From: Sphingomonadales bacterium
GTDB taxonomy: Bacteria > Pseudomonadota > Alphaproteobacteria > Sphingomonadales > Sphingomonadaceae
NCBI GenBank assembly: GCA_013298745.1
Contig: JAAFIT010000057.1
Span: forward strand, 1 to 9,932
DNA: 9,932 nucleotides
Direction: 5' to 3'
Shown: in pieces, positions 5,775 through 9,932 of the stretch
Layout of the letters: every line of letters begins with the position of its first letter
How positions within the stretch are numbered: position 1 is the first letter of the stretch
The notes under the pieces: model-generated
What the model was told of the DNA's origin: nothing
Seen by the model: only the letters and a program-made list of their open reading frames with translations
The model's database searches: none
Made by a program: the position numbers and the translations under genes

Positions 5775-7479
5775 TGATTTCGCAGCAATGCTCGAAGCCA
5801 GCCTCGGCAAGAACCAGAGTTTTGAAGGTCGCGTCGTCAAGGGCGTCGTCACCGCAATCGAAAACGACCTCGCCGTCATCGACGTCGGTTTGAAGTCCGA
5901 AGGCCGCATCCCGCTGCGCGAATTCGCCGGCCTCGATGGTGTGCACGGCCTGACCGTCGGCTCGGAAGTCGAAGTGTTCGTCGACCGCGTCGAAAACGCC
6001 AATGGCGAAGCGATGCTCAGCCGTGACCGTGCGCGCCGTGAAGCGTCATGGGATGCCCTCGAAACCCAGTACGCCGCTGGTGAACGCGTCGAAGGCGTCA
6101 TCTTCGGCCGCGTCAAGGGCGGTTTCACCGTCGATCTGAATGGTGCCGTCGCCTTCCTGCCCGGCTCGCAGGTCGATATCCGCCCAGTGCGCGATGTCAC
6201 GCCGCTGATGAACCTGCCGCAGCCGTTCCAGATTCTGAAGATGGACCGCAAGCGCGGCAACATCGTCGTGTCGCGCCGTTCGATTCTCGAAGAATCGCGC
6301 GCCGAACAGCGTTCGGGCCTGATCCTGTCGCTCGCCGAAGGCCAGATCGTCGATGGCACCGTCAAGAACATCACCGACTATGGTGCGTTCGTTGATCTGG
6401 GCGGCATCGACGGCCTGCTGCACGTGACCGACATGAGCTACAAGCGCGTCAATCATCCCTCCGAAGTGCTCAACATCGGCGATGTGCTGCGTGTTCAGAT
6501 CGTCCGCATCAACCGCGACACCCAGCGCATCAGCCTCGGCATGAAGCAGCTGGAAGCCGATCCGTGGACGACGGCTGCCGCCAAGTACGCTGTTGGCACC
6601 AAGCACAAGGGCCGCGTCACCAACATTACCGAGTATGGCGCCTTCGTCGAACTCGAAGCCGGGATCGAAGGCCTGGTGCACGTTTCCGAAATGTCGTGGG
6701 TCAAGAAGAACGTCCATCCCGGCAAGATCGTTGCGACCAGCCAGGAAGTCGAAGTGCTGGTGCTCGAAGTCGATGAAGACAAGCGCCGCATCTCGCTCGG
6801 CCTCAAGCAGGCGCAGCGCAACCCGTGGGAAGTCTTTGCCGAAGAGCATCCGGTAGGTTCCAAGGTTGAAGGCGAAGTCAAGAACAGCACCGAGTTCGGC
6901 CTGTTCATCGGCCTCGATGGCGAAGTCGATGGCATGGTCCACATGTCGGACATCGCCTGGGGCCTCACCGGCGAACAGGCACTGGCACGTCACCACAAGG
7001 GTGAGCGCGTTCAGGCGGTTGTTCTCGAAGTCGATATCGAGAAGGAGCGCATCAGCCTCGGCATCAAGCAGCTTGATGAGAGCCAGGGTCCGCGCGTCAT
7101 TGCTAGCACCGATGGTGCCGCGGCGAATGACAGCCTGAAGAAGAACGACATCATCACGACGACCGTCGTTGCAGCCCGCGATGGCGGCATCGATGTCCAG
7201 GTCGGCGACGATGGTGCCGTGGTGTTCATCAAGCGGGGCGACCTCAGCCGTGACCGTGACGAGCAGAAGGCCGAACGCTTCCAGCCGGGCCAGAAGGTCG
7301 ATGCGATGATCATCGGCTTTGAAAAGGGCCGCAAGCCGATGCTGAGCATCAAGGCGATGCAGATCAGCGAAGAAAAGGCCGCTGTTGCCCAGTACGGCAC
7401 GTCCGATTCGGGCGCCACGCTCGGCAACATCCTCGGCGCAGCCTTCAACAAGGCCAAGGAAGACGCGGACAAGAACTGA
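5746..7479 (+). CDS. rpsA: 30S ribosomal protein S1
   Basis: S1 binds mRNA on the 30S subunit and promotes initiation, mainly on structured or weak-Shine-Dalgarno messages. The 577-residue product (E. coli 557) contains six S1 repeats, at about residues 22-90, 105-172, 193-260, 278-347, 365-434 and 450-530. The best conserved, repeats 3 to 5, carry motifs such as GTVKNITDYGAFVDLGGIDG, LVHVSEMSW and RISLGLKQ. The tail ends with a segment typical of alphaproteobacterial S1 (SDSGATLGNILGAAF). I chose ATG 5746 (MATAAQPTRDDF) because relatives begin there; an in-frame ATG at 5698 would add 16 residues and has GAGAGA nearby. Only AAGG and GAAG lie upstream of 5746. The gene uses GAA heavily for Glu, unlike its neighbours, which favour GAG more; this suggests high expression. 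A strong terminator follows, separating it from ihfB. Confidence 0.97.
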   Translation: MATAAQPTRDDFAAMLEASLGKNQSFEGRVVKGVVTAIENDLAVIDVGLKSEGRIPLREFAGLDGVHGLTVGSEVEVFVDRVENANGEAMLSRDRARREASWDALETQYAAGERVEGVIFGRVKGGFTVDLNGAVAFLPGSQVDIRPVRDVTPLMNLPQPFQILKMDRKRGNIVVSRRSILEESRAEQRSGLILSLAEGQIVDGTVKNITDYGAFVDLGGIDGLLHVTDMSYKRVNHPSEVLNIGDVLRVQIVRINRDTQRISLGMKQLEADPWTTAAAKYAVGTKHKGRVTNITEYGAFVELEAGIEGLVHVSEMSWVKKNVHPGKIVATSQEVEVLVLEVDEDKRRISLGLKQAQRNPWEVFAEEHPVGSKVEGEVKNSTEFGLFIGLDGEVDGMVHMSDIAWGLTGEQALARHHKGERVQAVVLEVDIEKERISLGIKQLDESQGPRVIASTDGAAANDSLKKNDIITTTVVAARDGGIDVQVGDDGAVVFIKRGDLSRDRDEQKAERFQPGQKVDAMIIGFEKGRKPMLSIKAMQISEEKAAVAQYGTSDSGATLGNILGAAFNKAKEDADKN

Positions 7480-7494
7480 GCGTTCAAATCCGCA

Positions 7495-7509
7495 GGGCCG
7501 ATTCGGCCC
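7495..7509 (+). other. Short hairpin after rpsA
   Basis: GGGCCG (7495-7500) and CGGCCC (7504-7509) pair perfectly around ATT, 15 bases after the rpsA stop codon. No T run follows. It sits directly before the main terminator and may protect the 3' end of the rpsA message. Confidence 0.45.
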
Positions 7510-7510
7510 A

Positions 7511-7562
7511 CAAGGTTTCGCGCCGCCCGTCGTATCATGCGACCGGGCGGCGCCCTTGTTTT
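7511..7562 (+). terminator. Strong extended intrinsic terminator of rpsA
   Basis: The core stem is GCGCCGCCCG (7520-7529) with CGGGCGGCGC (7544-7553), a perfect 10 bp. It extends inward by TCG/CGA with one bulged C, and outward, past a TTTC bulge, by CAAGG (7511-7515) with CCTTG (7554-7558). TTTT follows at 7559-7562. This should stop most transcription from rpsA before ihfB. Confidence 0.88.
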
Positions 7563-7587
7563 GGCGCAGCGGGTGTTTTTACTCGTT

Positions 7588-7606
7588 TCGGCATCGCAAT
7601 TGCCGA
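7588..7606. other. Hairpin in the rpsA-ihfB gap
   Basis: TCGGCA (7588-7593) and TGCCGA (7601-7606) pair around a 7-base loop. It lies just after the rpsA terminator; a T-rich stretch (ATTTTCTT) begins about 8 bases later. It could be a back-up terminator. No gene is seen in the 274-base rpsA-ihfB gap. Confidence 0.35.
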
Positions 7607-7654
7607 GATCGCCCATTTTCTTGCAATTCATTTACCGAATCGGCTGCAAACATA

Positions 7655-7753
7655 TTGACCATCGGCACCGTGCGGGTCATCGTTTTGTCACGTCGGGGGG
7701 GCTGTCGATCAGCCGGGGTCGATTGCGGCCTCAGGTCGTAACGGGATGGGTGT
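7655..7753 (+). promoter_or_regulatory. Candidate promoter and leader of ihfB
   Basis: TTGACC (7655-7660) is a good -35 match; at 17 bases the -10 would be CATCGT (7678-7683), which is weak. Downstream, GGCTG (7700-7704) and CAGCC (7710-7714) form a 5-bp hairpin around TCGAT, preceded by a seven-G run, in what would be the 5' leader. I see no IHF consensus site for autoregulation. The terminator upstream makes a separate ihfB promoter likely; its exact place is inferred. Confidence 0.3.
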
Positions 7754-8035
7754 ATGATCAGGTCTGAATTGGTGACGAAAGTCGCGGAAAAGAACCCACA
7801 TCTGACGCTCCGTGACGTCGAGGGGATTGTCGGGGTCGTCTTCGACCAGATCACCACCGCACTCAGCGAAGGTCGCCGCGTCGAACTCCGCGGCTTTGGG
7901 GCTTTCTCGATCCGTGATCGGGATGCGCGTACGGGTCGCAACCCACGCACCGGCTCGGCAGTCGATGTGGACGCCAAGCGCGTTCCCTATTTCAAGCCCG
8001 GCAAAGAGTTACGCGAGCGACTCAACAAGTCCTGA
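7754..8035 (+). CDS. ihfB: Integration host factor subunit beta
   Basis: IHF is a heterodimeric DNA-bending protein of the HU family that acts in nucleoid structure, transcription, replication and site-specific recombination. The 93-residue product has the expected start [14 protein letters not shown], the helical dimerisation part to about residue 42, and the beta-arm with [22 protein letters not shown] (46-67), including the Pro64 that inserts between base pairs. It ends with [15 protein letters not shown]. The RGFGAF...RNPRTG pattern, the Arg-rich arm and the position after rpsA point to the beta rather than the alpha subunit or HU. The partner gene ihfA is not in the window. The start codon ATG 7754 is preceded by a G-rich stretch (GGGATGGG), a modest Shine-Dalgarno. 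I see no strong terminator in the 85 bases before tRNA-Leu. Confidence 0.93.
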   Translation: MIRSELVTKVAEKNPHLTLRDVEGIVGVVFDQITTALSEGRRVELRGFGAFSIRDRDARTGRNPRTGSAVDVDAKRVPYFKPGKELRERLNKS

Positions 8036-8120
8036 TCGCGTTGGTCCGCACGAATCAGCCTTGAGCCAAAGCCATAGGCCGGGCATTGCAAGGCCTTGGC
8101 AGCGATAGGCGTTGCCAGTT

Positions 8121-8207
8121 GTGGACGTGGCGAAATCGGTAGACGCAGCGGACTTAAAATCCGCTTCCCCTCCGGGAGTGCGGGTTCGAGTCCCGCCGTC
8201 CGCACCA
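8121..8207 (+). tRNA. tRNA-Leu (anticodon UAA)
   Basis: The 87-base gene includes an encoded CCA (8205-8207) and a long variable arm, as expected for a class II tRNA. The acceptor arms GTGGACG and CGTCCGC pair, with a U-G wobble at position 2-71. The anticodon stem is GCGGA/TCCGC with loop CTTAAAA; the anticodon TAA (8155-8157) reads UUA. The variable arm is about TTCCCCTCCGGGAG, and the T arm is GCGGG TTCGAGT CCCGC. In a GC-rich genome the UUA codon is rare, so this is probably a low-demand isoacceptor. There is no integrase or duplicated 3' end nearby, so no sign that it is used as an attachment site. Confidence 0.97.
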
Positions 8208-8418
8208 TAATCCTGACCGATTGGCGCCTTCTCCGGACCGGGCGAGCTGGAAGGACAGGTCGTCGTCGCACGTTTCAGATCGCGGCTACCGCTTGCCAGA
8301 CAAGGCATATTGCGGAATTCTATTGGTGTTTGACGTGGCGATGTCGCAGGCGCGCCATGACAATAGACCCATGACATTTATCGCGCTATGTTGAGTCGAT
8401 TGTAACGGGACGAAATCA
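8208..8418 (+). promoter_or_regulatory. Intergenic region upstream of the Tim44-like gene
   Basis: No gene is seen in these 211 bases. A direct repeat CCATGACA occurs at 8355-8362 and 8369-8376 (14 bases apart), about 45-60 bases before the start codon. TTGACG at 8332-8337 could be a -35 element but has no good -10 at the normal distance. A GGGACG Shine-Dalgarno precedes the ATG at 8419. I see no clear terminator for the tRNA. Confidence 0.3.
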
Positions 8419-9066
8419 ATGTCTGACGGGAGTTCGTGGATCGAAATCGTGTTGCTGGCGATGCTGGCAGCGTTTATCGGCCTGCGCCTGGTTAGCGTTC
8501 TCGGAAAGCGCACTGGCCACGAGCGCCCTGTCGGAGATGCCTTTCGTCCGGGCGCGCCCGAGGTTACCGCACCCTCGCAGAGGGTGCCCCCGAAACTGCG
8601 TAGCGTTGTAACCGTGCCGACTGGTACTGATGGCACACTCGCCCCTGCCTTGCAGTCGATCGTCGATGCCGATCCGACATTCAACCCCGAGCGGTTCGTC
8701 GCTGGCGCCCACAGCGCCTATGGCATGATCCTTGGCGCCTTCTGGGCCGGAGATGCCCGCGGTCTCGAAGGTCTTGTTTCCGATGAGATCGCAGACAGCT
8801 TCGCAACCGCCATCGGTGAGCGCGACGGCAAGCGACTCGATAATCGACTCGATGCCATAGAAGGAGTCGCGATCACCAACGCCGAGATGATCGGCCAGAT
8901 GGCCGAGGTTACCGTCCGTTTCAACGCGCGCGTGACCATTGCCGGGGTCGCGACGACGACAAGCGATGTGTGGACCTTTAGCCGTCATGTTGGCAGCAAC
9001 GACCCGGCCTGGTTGCTGATCGCCACTGACGATGAGACACCCGGCGACGGCAATCTCGACGCCTGA
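8419..9066 (+). CDS. Tim44-like domain protein, membrane-anchored
   Basis: The 215-residue protein has one N-terminal hydrophobic segment (about 8-28, WIEIVLLAMLAAFIGLRLVSV), then an LGKRTGHER stretch (28-36), a Pro-rich linker to about 65 and a globular C-terminal domain (about 80-205). This layout and the LGxRTGxER motif are typical of alphaproteobacterial proteins related to mitochondrial Tim44 (TimA group). The C-terminal domain keeps the pattern 'F..GA..AY.MIL.AFW.GD...L..L....' (93-119) and ends with the strand segment VTVRFNARVTI...DVWTFSRH, expected for the NTF2-like fold. Members are anchored in the inner membrane facing the cytoplasm. Their bacterial role is poorly known, and a link to protein export is inferred from Tim44. 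The ATG at 8419 has GGGA 8 bases upstream. The gene is 14 bases from mltA and probably co-transcribed. secB, often close to this pair in relatives, is not in the window. Confidence 0.85.
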   Translation: MSDGSSWIEIVLLAMLAAFIGLRLVSVLGKRTGHERPVGDAFRPGAPEVTAPSQRVPPKLRSVVTVPTGTDGTLAPALQSIVDADPTFNPERFVAGAHSAYGMILGAFWAGDARGLEGLVSDEIADSFATAIGERDGKRLDNRLDAIEGVAITNAEMIGQMAEVTVRFNARVTIAGVATTTSDVWTFSRHVGSNDPAWLLIATDDETPGDGNLDA

Positions 9067-9080
9067 CAAAGGCACAAGCG

Positions 9081-9932
9081 GTGATTGGAGCGCCGCGTCA
9101 CAGGAGCTGTGCCGCTCTTGTTGCAGCCTTGCTGATCGCAGCCTGCGCAACGCCACAGGTTGAACAGTGGCCAGCAGCCGTTCCAAAACCTCCCAATAAG
9201 GCAGCACGTGCAGCCGATCTGCCAATCAGCGCGGCTGCGGCAGCACAAGCCGACGGAGCGGAACTCGCCCTTGCCGCCTTCCGCCGTTCGTGCCCGGCAC
9301 TGTTACGCCGCGAGGACCGCAGCGGGCTGACCAAAGCCTCCGACTGGCAACCTGTCTGCACCGCCGCTGCCAGTGCAACTGACGCTGTCGCCTTTTTTGC
9401 GACTGAGTTTACCGCCGTCGCCATTGGCACACCGCCTGGTGCCGGCTTTACCACCGGCTATTTCGAGCCTGAGATCGCCGGCAGTCGCACCCCGGCCGCG
9501 GGATTCACCGTGCCGCTTTACCGCCGGCCACCGGATTTGATCGAGGTAGACCTCGGCAGCTTCGCGAGCGACCTCAAGGGCCGCAAGGTGCGCGGCAAGA
9601 TCGAGGGCACCAGCCTAAAGCCCTATCCGACCCGGGGCGAGATCATGGCTGGTGCGCTCGCCGGCAAGGGCCTTGAACTGGCCTGGGCGGCCGACCCTTA
9701 CGAAGCTTTTTTTCTCGAAATCCAGGGGTCCGGTCGGCTGCGCCTACCCGACGGCAGCGTCATGCGGATCGGCTATGATAATCAGAATGGTCGCGACTAT
9801 GTCGCGATCGGCAAGGTGTTGCTCAACAATGGCGATCTGCCCAAGGGCGGCGTCAGCATGGATTCGATCATTGCCTGGTTGCGGGCCAACCCGGCCAAGG
9901 CGCCCGCTGTGCTCGCCGCCAATCCCAGCGTG
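9081..9932 (+). CDS. mltA: Membrane-bound lytic murein transglycosylase A, lipoprotein (partial)
   Basis: MltA cleaves the MurNAc-GlcNAc bond of peptidoglycan, forming 1,6-anhydromuramic acid, while anchored to the outer membrane as a lipoprotein. The frame is open for 284 codons to the window edge. It starts with an arginine-containing N-region and a hydrophobic core, with a lipobox LIAAC at 18-22, so Cys22 is the predicted lipidated residue. The MltA domain begins with FTTGYFEPEIAGSR (123-136) and continues with VPLYRRPPDL, YPTRGEI and FLEIQGSGRLRLPDG, followed by the GYDNQNGRDYVAIG segment. These match the MltA family closely. The catalytic Asp lies near the C-terminus and falls outside the window. 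The GTG at 9081 is chosen because AAAGG (9068-9072) lies 8 bases upstream and the signal peptide follows directly. Its gap of 14 bases from the Tim44-like gene indicates an operon. Confidence 0.95.
   Translation, partial: MIGAPRHRSCAALVAALLIAACATPQVEQWPAAVPKPPNKAARAADLPISAAAAAQADGAELALAAFRRSCPALLRREDRSGLTKASDWQPVCTAAASATDAVAFFATEFTAVAIGTPPGAGFTTGYFEPEIAGSRTPAAGFTVPLYRRPPDLIEVDLGSFASDLKGRKVRGKIEGTSLKPYPTRGEIMAGALAGKGLELAWAADPYEAFFLEIQGSGRLRLPDGSVMRIGYDNQNGRDYVAIGKVLLNNGDLPKGGVSMDSIIAWLRANPAKAPAVLAANPSV

Noticed and set aside
6046..6996. A 316-codon leftward open frame within rpsA
   Set aside because: It is antisense to the highly conserved S1 repeats. GC-rich, strongly biased codons in rpsA leave the opposite strand free of stops. 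The translation resembles no known protein.
5800..7400. Repeated sequence blocks within rpsA
   Set aside because: They are the six S1 domains of the protein, with codon bias making the DNA look repetitive; they are not mobile or satellite repeats.
8121..8207. tRNA-Leu as an integration site of a mobile element
   Set aside because: No integrase, no partial repeat of the tRNA 3' end and no change of gene type is seen on either side within the window.

Overview
The window looks like a chromosomal core region from an alphaproteobacterium, most likely of the order Sphingomonadales; the genus cannot be told from the sequence alone. The evidence is the GC-rich coding sequence, a class II (CP4-like) AroA, a FYDLN-type zinc-ribbon protein (TIGR02300 family) divergent from aroA, the rpsA-ihfB neighbourhood, a Tim44-like protein paired with an MltA lipoprotein, and tRNA genes with an encoded CCA end. 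No transposase, integrase, phage gene or CRISPR array is visible.

Left part (1-1700). The window opens inside a leftward multi-pass membrane protein that resembles the N-terminus of O-antigen ligase/polysaccharide polymerase proteins. It is divergent from a rightward gene for a GDP-mannose 4,6-dehydratase-like protein (700-1536). That protein keeps the family's C-terminal half but lacks a recognisable Tyr-x-x-x-Lys catalytic motif and has a degraded nucleotide-binding glycine motif. The gene converges on a leftward tRNA-Ala(GGC), and a perfect hairpin between them is placed to terminate the tRNA transcript.

Centre (1798-7562). A leftward FYDLN zinc-ribbon gene is divergent from aroA (shikimate pathway). 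The usual rightward run aroA, cmk, rpsA is split by a leftward wecB (UDP-GlcNAc 2-epimerase), whose 3' end lies 9 bp from the end of aroA. cmk (CMP kinase) is followed by rpsA (ribosomal protein S1, six S1 domains) after a 172-base leader. The leader holds two related hairpins, a strong Shine-Dalgarno and a short upstream ORF that overlaps the rpsA start. A strong extended terminator follows rpsA.

Right part (7563-9932). ihfB (IHF beta subunit) has its own upstream region. It is followed by tRNA-Leu(UAA), then a probable two-gene operon of a Tim44-like membrane-anchored protein and the lipoprotein murein transglycosylase MltA, which runs off the right edge.

Most of the window is housekeeping: aromatic amino acid precursors, pyrimidine nucleotides, translation and nucleoid structure. 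A smaller theme is the cell envelope: the ligase-like protein, the GMD-like protein, WecB, the Tim44-like protein and MltA. The items most worth a second look are the apparently non-catalytic GMD-like protein with a palindrome in its promoter region, the rpsA leader, and the antiparallel wecB inside an otherwise co-directional housekeeping run.
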